NCBI RefSeq assembly: GCF_027563465.1
Contig: NZ_JAPFQA010000002.1
Location: forward strand, 558,001 to 622,000
Direction: 5' to 3'
Origin: Mesorhizobium qingshengii
Lineage (GTDB): Bacteria > Pseudomonadota > Alphaproteobacteria > Rhizobiales > Rhizobiaceae
DNA: 64,000 nt
Part shown: positions 32,949-40,824 of the stretch, piece after piece
Layout of the letters: each line of letters opens with the position of its first letter
How positions within the stretch are numbered: position 1 is the first letter of the stretch
The notes under the pieces: model-generated
The model's input: the letters and a program-made list of their open reading frames with translations, nothing else
Databases searched by the model: none
What the model was told of the DNA's origin: nothing
Made by a program: the position numbers and the translations under genes

Positions 32949-33588
32949 CCTTCAGCCTGATGACGCGATCGGCCTTCTGCGCCAGCGCCCTGCTGTGGGT
33001 AGCCAGCAGCGTTGCCAATCCGGCGTCGCGCCGCGCCTCGAAATGAGCGATCAGCCGGGATTCGGTATCGGCATCAACCTCCGCGGTAGGCTCGTCGGCA
33101 ATCAGGATCGGCGGGTCGGCGGCCAGCGCCACGGCAAGGCCAGCGCGCGCCGTCTCGCCGCCTGACAGTTCGGTCGGAAAAGCGCGCGCGCGATGCGAAA
33201 GGCCAACGCTTTCCAGCAGGCCGGCCATTCGCTCGTCATCCGGCTTCTTCGCCAGCAGCATCTGCAATCGAAGGTTCTGCTCGACATTCAAGTGACCGAA
33301 CAGGTTTCCCGACTGCAGCAGAATGCCGAAGCTGGCGGCGCGAACGCGCGTGCGATGGGCCTCCGGTCGCCGGGTCAGCCGGACGCCGGCCACCTCGACA
33401 TAGCCGCCATCCGGTTCATCGAGGCCGGTTACGCAGGCCAGCAAGGTGGATTTGCCGCTGCCGGAAGGCCCGACCAGGGCGACGATCTCGCCAGCGGCCA
33501 CGTGGAAACTGACGCCCCGCAATGCGGCCGTCTCGTCGTCGCCAATGTGGAAGAACCGATAGAGTTCATGCGCGTCCAACGCGTGCAT
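32926..33588 (-). CDS. ABC transporter ATP-binding protein (MacB/LolD-like), ATPase 2
   Basis: 220-aa second ATPase of the same operon: Walker A GPSGSGKST, Q-loop ILLQSGN (Gln retained), a deviant signature LSGGETARAGLA, Walker B ILIADEPTAEVDAD and H-loop ATHSR. The catalytic Glu after Walker B is present, so it looks active. Having two distinct ATPases for one duplicated FtsX permease is unusual and suggests an asymmetric NBD heterodimer. It sits 1 bp after the secreted-protein gene. Confidence 0.9.
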   Translation of the reverse strand: MHALDAHELYRFFHIGDDETAALRGVSFHVAAGEIVALVGPSGSGKSTLLACVTGLDEPDGGYVEVAGVRLTRRPEAHRTRVRAASFGILLQSGNLFGHLNVEQNLRLQMLLAKKPDDERMAGLLESVGLSHRARAFPTELSGGETARAGLAVALAADPPILIADEPTAEVDADTESRLIAHFEARRDAGLATLLATHSRALAQKADRVIRLKDGRIDRG

Positions 33589-33589
33589 C

Positions 33590-34195
33590 TCATTTCCACC
33601 GGAACGAATTGGACATCAGTTGCCACTGATCGACATTGTCGGCGCCCTTGGGTGCATAGAGTTCGAGCGCGACGAGCTTGCCGTCCTTGAAATAGAGGTA
33701 GCGTTCGTTCTCGAGGCGAACCTGCCGGTTGGTTACCGCGTTCGGCTCGGAGTTCGAGGTGTAGACGATGCGGATCGCGGTGCCGGCCGGCAGCTTGACC
33801 TGCTTGACCGCGCTTACCCGCACAGCGCGTCCGGCGGCCTCGAGCTTCACAACATAATCCGCCTTGGCGCTGTCGACGGTCGGTGCGGCGTCCGCCTTGG
33901 AAACCGAGACAACGACGCCATCCAGCTTGTCGACGAAGCTGGCGCCGTCGGCACGGTCCGACCGTGCCCAGCCCTCCGGCACCTTCAGGGTGAACCCATC
34001 CGGCGAGGTGTAGTCGATGAAGACCTGTGTATCGGGAATGTCGCCCGGCGGGTTCTTCTCCTGCTGGACGGGTTTCTCGGCAGCCGAGGCCGGCAGGCCA
34101 CCAGGCACCGCAACCAGGGCGGCTGCCGTGCCCAGGCACGCCGCGACGGCGAGAGCGGGCAAGACGCCAGTGGTTTTCCGAAAAAGGATTTTCAT
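33590..34195 (-). CDS. Secreted protein, possible PsbP/Mog1-like fold, first gene of the ABC operon
   Basis: 201 aa. N-terminal signal peptide (MKILFRKTTGVLPALAVAACLGTAAALVA with Ala-rich cleavage region near residue 38); there is a Cys in the hydrophobic core but no convincing lipobox. The mature part reads FIDYTSPDGFTLKVPEGW ... SFVDKLDGVVVSVSKA, a pattern seen in PsbP/DcrB/Mog1-like domains. It would be the periplasmic partner of the downstream two-ATPase ABC system. Start chosen at the ATG opening the signal peptide. Fold assignment is inference. Confidence 0.7.
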   Translation of the reverse strand: MKILFRKTTGVLPALAVAACLGTAAALVAVPGGLPASAAEKPVQQEKNPPGDIPDTQVFIDYTSPDGFTLKVPEGWARSDRADGASFVDKLDGVVVSVSKADAAPTVDSAKADYVVKLEAAGRAVRVSAVKQVKLPAGTAIRIVYTSNSEPNAVTNRQVRLENERYLYFKDGKLVALELYAPKGADNVDQWQLMSNSFRWK

Positions 34196-34270
34196 TTTCC
34201 GCGGCCTTTCGATGGAAGGGTGGCTCCTTCCATTATGCCGCTGCAAGCTTACGGGCGGGTCGCCGGCCTC

Positions 34271-34284
34271 ATACGCTTTGGTAA
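34271..34284. promoter_or_regulatory. TTAC-N6-GTAA-like palindrome, site 3 (one mismatch)
   Basis: ATAC-GCTTTG-GTAA, 75 bp upstream of the secreted-protein ABC operon and just past the sensor-kinase stop. It matches the other sites except for the first base, and suggests that the ABC operon has its own promoter controlled with the rest. Confidence 0.4.
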
Positions 34285-34307
34285 GTTTCTTGCGCCAGTT
34301 TTCGGCC

Positions 34308-35684
34308 CTATGACGCCGCCGATCTTACCAGCGGAAAGCTCACCACCACGGCGAGACCGGGCTGACAATCGTCAAGGGCGATGGATGCTCCGTGCAGATC
34401 GGCAATGGCTCGCACCAGGCTGAGGCCGAGGCCGTTGCCGGGTGTCGACCGGCTGTGATCCAGCCGGTAAAGCCGCTGAAACACCCGTTCGCGCTCGTCC
34501 GGGGGAATGCCAGGTCCGTTGTCGGCGACGCTGGCAAGGACACGCTCGCCCTGGCGCGTCACCCGCATTCTGATGGTCGTGCCGGGCGGGCAATGGCGCA
34601 GCGCATTCTCCACCAGATTGGCGAACATCTGCGTCAATAGCTCCCGATCGCCATGGATCGGGTCCGCCGTTTCGCGTAGCTGCACGGATGACAGCGACTT
34701 TCCGTCGTCCTCGGCAACCTCGGCGTAGATCTCGGCGATGGTTTCCAGGACCTCGCCGAGATCGAGATCGGTGAACCGCGCCTTGCGCGCGCCGGCCTCG
34801 ATCTGGGCGATCCGCAACAGAGCATCGAAGGTTTCGTTGATCTGATAGCCCTCCGCGCGCGCGTCGGCCAGATCGTCGGAGACATCCTGTTCCTGCGCGG
34901 CCTTGTCGGCGGCGCCTTCCAGGATCATCTGCAGGCGGTTGAGCGGCGTCTTCAGGTCGTGCGCGATGTTGGCGCTGACCTGCTTCATGCCCTCGACCAG
35001 CCCCGACAGGCGGTCGAGCGCCGCATTGACCTGGGTGGACACGACGTCGATATCGTCGCCATTGCCGGTCAGGGGGATGCGGGCATCCAGCCGGCCATGC
35101 GAGACGTCCACCATCGTGGCGGCAATGCCGTCGAGGCGGCGCTGGACGCGCGTGGCAAGCAGGGTACCGCCGGCAACCGCCAGCCCGCTGATGATGAGCG
35201 TTCCCCAGCCGAAGCTCATCAGCACCACCGTTTCCAGCTCCTCCGTCTCGGAAAGGCTGAAGGCAACCGTCAGACTGTTCCCTCCGATCGAGCCGGAATA
35301 GGCACGATACTCGGTGCCTGGAGGCACGCCGGGCAGGACGGCGTCGAACATCGAGAAACCGTCGGGAAGCCCCGCCGCGGTGAAATTGCCGGCCAGATGG
35401 TTTCCGGCAGCATCGCTGAGCGAAAAAAGCTGCTCCTTCTTGGGGCTGAGCTCCGAATGACTCACGACCGTGGCGATCATGTCCTCGGGATCGCTCTCAT
35501 AGGTTGCCGCCACGAGAGAGTAGGTTGCCTTGATGGTTTCATCGAGGCGCCCGGCAAGATCGGCGCTCATCATCTGGTAGACGATGGCGCCCGACAGCAC
35601 GAAGGCCAGCACGAACAGGAAGGCGAATGTCAGGGCAAGCCGGAAGGGCGTGCTGCGCAGCAGACGGGCTCTTGTACCCGTCAT
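34308..35684 (-). CDS. Two-component sensor histidine kinase
   Basis: Membrane sensor kinase of 458 aa. Order: TM1 (about 16-38), periplasmic sensor of about 110 residues, TM2 (about 153-176), HAMP (about 177-230), HisKA dimerisation domain with the phospho-acceptor in SANIAHDLKTPLNRL, and HATPase with N box NLVENALRH, G1 DNGPGIP and G2 GNGLGLSL. All catalytic boxes look intact. The ATG overlaps the response-regulator stop by 4 bp. The signal is unknown; the HDLKTPL H-box places it with CusS/CopS/PhoQ-like kinases. Confidence 0.93.
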   Translation of the reverse strand: MTGTRARLLRSTPFRLALTFAFLFVLAFVLSGAIVYQMMSADLAGRLDETIKATYSLVAATYESDPEDMIATVVSHSELSPKKEQLFSLSDAAGNHLAGNFTAAGLPDGFSMFDAVLPGVPPGTEYRAYSGSIGGNSLTVAFSLSETEELETVVLMSFGWGTLIISGLAVAGGTLLATRVQRRLDGIAATMVDVSHGRLDARIPLTGNGDDIDVVSTQVNAALDRLSGLVEGMKQVSANIAHDLKTPLNRLQMILEGAADKAAQEQDVSDDLADARAEGYQINETFDALLRIAQIEAGARKARFTDLDLGEVLETIAEIYAEVAEDDGKSLSSVQLRETADPIHGDRELLTQMFANLVENALRHCPPGTTIRMRVTRQGERVLASVADNGPGIPPDERERVFQRLYRLDHSRSTPGNGLGLSLVRAIADLHGASIALDDCQPGLAVVVSFPLVRSAAS

Positions 35685-36364
35685 GGCGCGAGCGGTGCGT
35701 GCAGACTGTAGCCGGTGTTGCGGACCGTGTGGATGAGCTGGGCCTCGAACGGCTTGTCGATCTTGGTCCGCAGCCGGCTGATATGGGTCTCGACCACGCT
35801 GGTCTTGGGATCGAAGTGAAAATCCCAGACGCGCTCCAGCAGCATGGTGCGGGTGATCACGCGTCCTTCGCCGCGCATCAGCACTTCCAGCAGGCTGAAC
35901 TCCCTCGGTTGCAGGTCGATCGGATGGCCCTGCCGGGTGACGCGCCGCATGATCAGGTCCATTTCCAGATCGGCAACCCGCAAAACGGTCTTCTGCTCCT
36001 GCGCGGCCGGGCGACGGCCAAGCGCGTTGATGCGGGCAAGCAGCTCGGAAAAGGCGAAGGGCTTGACCAGATAGTCGTCGCCGCCCGCCTCGAGGCCCTC
36101 GACGCGGTCGTCGATGCCGCCGACGGAGGTGAGAAAGATCGCCGGGGTCCGCACGCCTGCCGCGCGGATCGCCTTGACCATCGACAGGCCATCGAGACCG
36201 GGGATCATTCGATCGGCCACGATCACGTCATAGCCGCCGCTGGTCGCCGCGAAAAGCGCGTCGTGTCCGTTGCGAAGCAAGTCGCAGACATGACCGGCCT
36301 CGGTCAATCCCTTGACGATGTAGTCGGCCGTCTTGTGGTCGTCCTCGACAAGAAGAAGTCGCAT
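35681..36364 (-). CDS. OmpR-family response regulator
   Basis: 227 aa: receiver domain with acidic pair EDD (residues 7-9), phospho-acceptor Asp in VIVADRMIPG near residue 51, conserved Thr/Ser in FLTS and Lys in DYLVKPF; then a winged-helix DNA-binding domain (LQPREFSLLEVLMRG ... TSVVETHISRLRTKID). Sequence style is that of the CusR/CopR/PcoR branch, members of which bind short inverted repeats. The ATG giving MRLLLVEDD is used. Upstream gene of the kinase; likely controls the TTAC-N6-GTAA sites nearby. Confidence 0.94.
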   Translation of the reverse strand: MRLLLVEDDHKTADYIVKGLTEAGHVCDLLRNGHDALFAATSGGYDVIVADRMIPGLDGLSMVKAIRAAGVRTPAIFLTSVGGIDDRVEGLEAGGDDYLVKPFAFSELLARINALGRRPAAQEQKTVLRVADLEMDLIMRRVTRQGHPIDLQPREFSLLEVLMRGEGRVITRTMLLERVWDFHFDPKTSVVETHISRLRTKIDKPFEAQLIHTVRNTGYSLHAPLAP

Positions 36365-36497
36365 GGCTGTTCCGGTTTGCTGCCGACATCGAGGATAGGC
36401 TAGCACCGGCATGGACCCGTTCCTAGGATATCACGAGCCTGAAACCCGCGGCGGCTCGCAGCGGGCTCATGGCTCGGCTTTCTGGCGAAGTTTTGTT

Positions 36498-37289
36498 CTA
36501 ATCCGACTCCAGCAGGATTTTGTCGGCCTCGTCGGCTGTCCTCTTCAGGCTCATGTAGAGGACAAGCGCAATGATGCAGCCAAGGAAGATCAGGCTGGTG
36601 AAGGTGGTGCCGAAACCGACGCCGCCATATTCGACCGGCTGCGACAGCAGGTCGCCGAAGGAGGCGCCAAGCGGCCGCGTCAGGATATAGGCGAGCCAGA
36701 AGGCGAGGATGGCGTCCAGATCGAGCAGGTAGTAGGCAAGCGCGATGAGCGCGATGATGCCGCCGAACAGCAGGCCTGTCGTCAGATAGCCCAACTCGAA
36801 GGTCTCGGCCACGAGATCGCCGGCGGCGGTGCCGAGCGAGAAGGTGAAGAGGATCGCCAGCCAGTAGAAGATCTCGCGCCTGGTGGTGAAGATGGTGTGG
36901 ATCGACAGCGTCCGCTCGCTGGCGTACCAGACCGCGAATGTCGCGGCGAGCACGACGCTGAACGCAATCGTCGTCGTTTGCAGGCGGACGCCGAAATTGT
37001 CGACGAGGTTGTCCGTGATGAGCGTTCCGACGACACTGATCAGCACCACCGCCAGCCAGTATGCCCAGGGCATGTAGCGTTTTTGCGCGAACTGCAGGAC
37101 AAGGGCAACGACCAGGACAGCGGTCATGATCAGCGAGGTGACGGTCAGCCCAAGCCCGAGGTTGACGGCGAGATAGTCGGCCGCCGTTTCGCCCATGGTT
37201 ACCGCCATCAGCTTGATCAGCCAGAAATCGACGGTGACGTCCGGGACCCTGTTGTAGCTCGGTCCGGCAGGTTGCTTGTTGGCGAGCAT
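36498..37289 (-). CDS. COG4705-like multi-pass membrane protein
   Basis: 263-aa integral membrane protein with about eight hydrophobic helices; the conserved segments VPDVTVDFWLIKLMAVTMGETAADYL, FYWLAILFTFSLGTAAGDL and DAILAFWLAYILTRPLGAS look like two related repeats around T-x-G-x-x-x-A/G-D-x-L. This matches the COG4705 uncharacterised family, often found near two-component systems and metal- or acid-stress genes. I see no known transport motif. The ATG at 37289 gives MLANKQPAGPSYNRVPDVT; 15 extra upstream residues are possible. Confidence 0.78.
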   Translation of the reverse strand: MLANKQPAGPSYNRVPDVTVDFWLIKLMAVTMGETAADYLAVNLGLGLTVTSLIMTAVLVVALVLQFAQKRYMPWAYWLAVVLISVVGTLITDNLVDNFGVRLQTTTIAFSVVLAATFAVWYASERTLSIHTIFTTRREIFYWLAILFTFSLGTAAGDLVAETFELGYLTTGLLFGGIIALIALAYYLLDLDAILAFWLAYILTRPLGASFGDLLSQPVEYGGVGFGTTFTSLIFLGCIIALVLYMSLKRTADEADKILLESD

Positions 37290-37365
37290 GACTAAAGTCC
37301 TGAGGTTGATGGTTGGGGTAGAATTGAAGCGCATCGCGAGGGATTCATGCGATCCGCCTTGATCT

Positions 37366-37433
37366 CATGCATGTCATGTCCCGATCGCCGCACGCCCCCG
37401 GGGTCAGGCCCGAGGGCGCCTTTGGGCGACATG
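37366..37433. repeat. Intergenic palindrome, family E copy 3
   Basis: Begins CATGCATGTCATGTCCC and ends GGGCGACATG, with inner CGCACGCCCCCGGGG / CCCGAGGGCGCC segments, just after the stop of the small secreted protein gene at 37435. Matches copy 1 in layout. Confidence 0.65.
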
Positions 37434-37434
37434 G

Positions 37435-37692
37435 CTATTTGCCCATGACCTTCATGGCCTGGGCGAAGAAGTCGTCGGCGCGCTTGTCGTCGTCGGCGTT
37501 GCAGCGTTCGATGCCCTTGGTCTCCAGCGCCGAGACCTTCGCCTTGTCGTCGGCGTTGAGCGTGGCCGCCGCCTCCGCGGCGCGAAGGGTTTTCAACGTA
37601 TCCTCGCAAGGCGCGGCGGCCGCGAAAACAGAGGAAACCGGAGCGGAAACGGCAAATGTGCCCAGTGCGATGGCAAACGCAAATCTTCTCAT
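37435..37692 (-). CDS. Small secreted Ala-rich protein (85 aa)
   Basis: Signal peptide MRRFAFAIALGTFAVSAPVSSVFA (cleavage near residue 24), then about 60 residues, highly helical and charged, with two Cys (APCEDTLK and IERCNADDDK) that could form a disulfide. No recognised family. It sits between a COG4705-like and an ICMT-like membrane protein gene and has a perfect TTAC-N6-GTAA palindrome about 120 bp upstream, supporting membership in the local regulon. Similar tiny periplasmic proteins often modulate sensor kinases or bind metals; that is speculation here. Confidence 0.7.
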   Translation of the reverse strand: MRRFAFAIALGTFAVSAPVSSVFAAAAPCEDTLKTLRAAEAAATLNADDKAKVSALETKGIERCNADDDKRADDFFAQAMKVMGK

Positions 37693-37811
37693 GAGGTGTT
37701 TCCCTGTATGATGCCGTTTACTTGGCTACGTCGGTTGAATCCGGCCCAATGGTGGGCGGGCCGGCATCCGCACAGTAGGCAAGCGAGTTCACGCTCGCCT
37801 GTCCGGTGGCT

Positions 37812-37825
37812 TACAATTTCGTAAG
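37812..37825. promoter_or_regulatory. TTAC-N6-GTAA palindrome, site 4
   Basis: TTAC-AATTTC-GTAA, 119 bp upstream of the small secreted protein gene (minus strand) and about 130 bp before the plus-strand ICMT-like gene, so it could serve both. Confidence 0.5.
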
Positions 37826-37957
37826 ATTTGGCGCGGGCCGCGCAAAAAGCCTTTACGAACGCCACGCCGTGCGCCGATAGAAGGCCAGTGCCTTGCATCC
37901 GCCATCAATGTCGTGACCAGTGCCCACAGGGTTTGTAAGGGCCCCAAGGAAAACGCG

Positions 37958-38593
37958 ATGACCTACGCTTCCCTCAAGCCGGCTTCACAAGCCTTCGTCC
38001 AGCGCAAGCGGCTGATCTTCGTGCGCGCCGCGGCGCTGCTCGCGGTGCTGCTTCTGTTGGTTGCCAAGCCAGCCCTGATCGAGGGCTCGAACGGACATGA
38101 GACGCTCGAACTCTTCGGCTTGAGCCTGGTGCTCGTCTGCATTGCCGGGCGGCTTTGGAGCATCCTTTATGTCGGCGGCAAGAAGAACGAGGAACTGGTG
38201 TCGACGGGACCGTTTTCGATGATGCAGAACCCGCTCTATTTCTTCTCGACAGTCGGTGCGGTCGGTGTCGGGTTGATCTATGGCTCCTTTCTGGCGGCCG
38301 TGGCGCTGGGCCTTGCCAGCTTTCTCATCTTCCGGGTCACGGCGCGCAAGGAAGCCGAATATCTGCTGGGCAAGTTCGGCCCCTCCTACCTTGCCTACAT
38401 CAGGAGCACGCCCCGGTTCTGGCCGAACCCGTTGCTGTACCGTGACCTCGACGAGCTGCAGTTCTCGACGCGGGCGCTGAAGCGAACGTTCTATGACGGG
38501 CTCTATTTCCTTGCCATTTTCCCGGCCATTGAGCTGGTCGAGCATTTCAGGGCGAGCGGCCTGCTGTTCCAGCCCTTTGTCACGCTCTATTGA
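37958..38593 (+). CDS. Isoprenylcysteine carboxyl methyltransferase-like (ICMT/PEMT) membrane protein
   Basis: 211 aa, about five hydrophobic helices. The STGPFSMMQNPLYFFSTVGAVGVGL and ARKEAEYLLGKFGPSYLAYIRSTPRFWPN segments are the SAM-binding signature of the ICMT/PEMT family (R/K-N-P-x-Y and E-E/A-x-x-L-x-x-x-F-G-x-x-Y). Bacterial members methylate lipids or small molecules; the substrate here is unknown. Divergent from the small secreted protein gene; the gap holds the TTAC-N6-GTAA site 4 and a second GTAA half-site at 37935. Confidence 0.82.
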   Translation: MTYASLKPASQAFVQRKRLIFVRAAALLAVLLLLVAKPALIEGSNGHETLELFGLSLVLVCIAGRLWSILYVGGKKNEELVSTGPFSMMQNPLYFFSTVGAVGVGLIYGSFLAAVALGLASFLIFRVTARKEAEYLLGKFGPSYLAYIRSTPRFWPNPLLYRDLDELQFSTRALKRTFYDGLYFLAIFPAIELVEHFRASGLLFQPFVTLY

Positions 38594-38604
38594 TCATCGG
38601 CTGA

Positions 38605-38817
38605 TCATCGGCGCCGCGATGCGGCCCGCCGCACGCTCCGCGCGAGAATAGCCAGGCAGCCAATCAGCAGCAGGATGCCGCCGAGAAGCGGCGGCAGCGC
38701 CAGCAGCTTCACCGCCGCGGTGACCCCGGCAATCAGGATCAGCGCCAGCAGCGCCAGGTTGCCATCGTCGATGAACATGCCGGCGAGCTCTTTCAGGACA
38801 ATACGCACGACGTTCAT
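38605..38817 (-). CDS. Small membrane protein (70 aa)
   Basis: 70 residues: amphipathic start MNVVRIVLKELAGMFIDDG, one long or two short hydrophobic helices (NLALLALILIAGVTAAVKLLALPPLLGGILLLIGCLAIL) and an Arg-rich end RSVRRAASRRR. No known family. Its ATG overlaps the stop of the COG4280-like gene by 4 bp (ATGA), which argues that it is translated and works with that membrane protein. Confidence 0.65.
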   Translation of the reverse strand: MNVVRIVLKELAGMFIDDGNLALLALILIAGVTAAVKLLALPPLLGGILLLIGCLAILARSVRRAASRRR

Positions 38818-39569
38818 CGAGGACGTTCTCCGGCTGGAGCGGGATGGGCGTCGCGCAGCCAGCGGACGATGGCAAGGGACGCGAGCGCAACGACCGCGAA
38901 GATCGCCAGCAAGGCGAGATCGGCGCCGGGCCAGTCGGCGCCGATACCTTCACCGGTCCAGAAAATGCCGAAGCTGGTCAGCATCAGGCCGACAACGAAC
39001 TTCAATGCATTTTCGGGAACGCGCGCCAATGGGCGATGCACGGCGAGGCCGATGACCACCACCAGGACGAACGCTGCCAGCGCTCCAAGGCTGGTGTTGA
39101 GTGTCTGTCCATGCGCCCCGCCAACCGCGATGACGATGAACACCACCTCGACACCCTCCAGCAGCACCGCCTTGAATGCCGCCAGCCCGGCCAGGTAGTC
39201 CGCCCGGCGATCGCCAGCCTGCCGGCGAAGCGCCGCGGTTTCTTCCGAGAAGGCGGCCTCCTCGTCATGCAACGGGACAATTCCGAGGCTGCGCAGGATG
39301 GCCTTGCGCAGCCACCGCATGCCGAACAAGATGAGCAGGACGCCGACCGCGAATTGCAGGATGGTGATGGGGACAAGCGCCAGCAATGGCCCGAAAGCCA
39401 GCACGAGCGCGGTCAGCACCGCCAGTGCCAGCACAGCGCCGGTCAATGCCGGCCGCAAGCCTCGGGTCAGGCCGACCGCAAGCACGATCGTGAAGGCTTC
39501 GACCATCTCGACGAACGAGCCGAGAAAAGCCGCGCTTATGGTCGAAACCAACGGTGCAAGATTGGTCAT
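38814..39569 (-). CDS. COG4280-like integral membrane protein, possible cation transporter
   Basis: 251 aa with about seven hydrophobic helices. Two internally related motifs are visible: FVEMVEAFTIVLAVG near the N-terminus and LLEGVEVVFIVIAVG in the middle, each with an E-x-x-E pair at the start of a helix. Such duplicated acidic helices occur in ion transporters (for example UPF0016 and FTR1-like proteins), so a cation function is a fair guess, not a known fact. The ATG giving MTNLAPLVSTIS is used. It overlaps a tiny membrane-protein gene downstream. Confidence 0.72.
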   Translation of the reverse strand: MTNLAPLVSTISAAFLGSFVEMVEAFTIVLAVGLTRGLRPALTGAVLALAVLTALVLAFGPLLALVPITILQFAVGVLLILFGMRWLRKAILRSLGIVPLHDEEAAFSEETAALRRQAGDRRADYLAGLAAFKAVLLEGVEVVFIVIAVGGAHGQTLNTSLGALAAFVLVVVIGLAVHRPLARVPENALKFVVGLMLTSFGIFWTGEGIGADWPGADLALLAIFAVVALASLAIVRWLRDAHPAPAGERPR

Positions 39570-39727
39570 GGCTCCTGTCCTGTGGGAAGGCACGCGTCCT
39601 AGCATAGACATCACCACGGCGCCGGACAGCGAATTCTTCCAGATCCGTATGCAATGGGACGCGCAGGGACCACAGAATATCATAGCCGGCTAATGAGGAT
39701 CGCGCTCGCCGCCTTTTCACCGGACCT

Positions 39728-40213
39728 TTAGCTGCCGAGCGGGTACGGCATGTAGCCGACGAAGCCCGCGATCTTCCAACTGCCTCCGACCCTGGTGCAG
39801 AAATACAGCGTCTGCCATTTCAGCCTGTCGACGCCGCCGTCGGCCTTGGCGACGGAGCCGTCGAATTTCTTGTGCAGCACGGCACGGTCGCCGTCGACAT
39901 CGATGTCGCGCATGTTGGTGACGCGAAACAGCGCCTCGCGCAGCGGCTCGGCGAATTTCGTCGCCGCGGTCTCCCTGGCCTGGCGCAGCCACTCGTCGCG
40001 ATAGACTTCCAGCCTCGGAAACTGCAGCCGCCAGGCGTCGGCATTGCCGAGGAAATGCGCGTGCATGCCAAAGAAGCTCGAGGCCACGAAATCATCCTCG
40101 ACCATCGACCAGTCCTGGCTGATGAAAGCATCGATGTCGCGCCGCACCAGCATTTCCCAAAGCGCGTGGCGATCGGCGTCGCCGGCCGGAAACGGGTTCT
40201 TGTCGTAGGTCAT
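39728..40213 (-). CDS. NTF2/SnoaL-like protein of unknown function
   Basis: 161-aa soluble protein. The pattern LWEMLVRRDIDAFISQDWSMVEDDFV ... WRLQFPRLEVYRDEW ... VLHKKFDGSV ... WQTLYFCTRVGGSWKIAGFVGYMP fits an NTF2-like cone fold, which serves as a small-molecule enzyme or ligand-binding scaffold. No catalytic residues can be assigned. It is divergent from ridA, and an NTF2-like domain also begins the flavin monooxygenase downstream, so both may act in the same catabolic island. The ATG giving MTYDKNPFPAGDADRH is preferred to a much longer open frame. Confidence 0.65.
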   Translation of the reverse strand: MTYDKNPFPAGDADRHALWEMLVRRDIDAFISQDWSMVEDDFVASSFFGMHAHFLGNADAWRLQFPRLEVYRDEWLRQARETAATKFAEPLREALFRVTNMRDIDVDGDRAVLHKKFDGSVAKADGGVDRLKWQTLYFCTRVGGSWKIAGFVGYMPYPLGS

Positions 40214-40430
40214 TGCTGTTTTCTCCGGGTATGGAATGCGTCTGTCCGTCGCGGCTTGAAGCCTGCCTGTCAATGGGTACGATGCAAGCGCTCCTGTAAT
40301 AAAGCAACATGGATTTCGAAGAATGTTGCTTTCCAACAAGGCCTCTATGAGGATCGCCGCGATCGGGGTAAATGTCGATCGAAGCGGGAGCCGCCATGGG
40401 TCCCGTCGCGTCATCAGAGGAGGCTGTGCC

Positions 40431-40796
40431 TTGCCGAAGCAGTGTTTTGGAACGTCCCATGTGCCGTTGTCGCCGGCCGTGCGGGCCGGCGATCTGGTCT
40501 ATGTCTCCGGCCAGGTTCCGGTCGGCGGCGACGGCATCGTGGTCAAGGGCGGCATATCAGAACAGACCGAACAGGTGCTGTCGAACGTCAAGGCGGCGTT
40601 GGCGCTCGCCGGCTGCACCATGGACGATGTGGTCAAGACGACGGTCTGGCTGGAAGACGCGCGCGATTTCGGCGCCTTCAACGCGGTCTATGCCAGGCAT
40701 TTTCCCAAAAATCCGCCAGCCCGCACCACGGTCGAATCGCGGTTGATGATCGACATCAAGATCGAAGTCGAGGCCGTCGCCTATCGGCCGGTCTGA
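40431..40796 (+). CDS. RidA family protein (YjgF/YER057c/UK114)
   Basis: 121 aa, RidA-like; family members hydrolyse reactive enamine/imine intermediates released by PLP or oxidase reactions, and paralogues in catabolic clusters deaminate or ring-open specific intermediates. The substrate-binding Arg of the family is in NPPARTTVES, and the C-terminal strand DIKIEVEAVAYRPV is typical. The start is a TTG chosen for its strong GAGGAGG ribosome-binding site 8 nt upstream; the frame remains open for 36 non-homologous codons beyond. It is followed by an amidohydrolase after 28 bp. Confidence 0.85.
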   Translation: MPKQCFGTSHVPLSPAVRAGDLVYVSGQVPVGGDGIVVKGGISEQTEQVLSNVKAALALAGCTMDDVVKTTVWLEDARDFGAFNAVYARHFPKNPPARTTVESRLMIDIKIEVEAVAYRPV

Positions 40797-40824
40797 CGGC
40801 AAGAGACCACGGAGGCAGGTGCCG

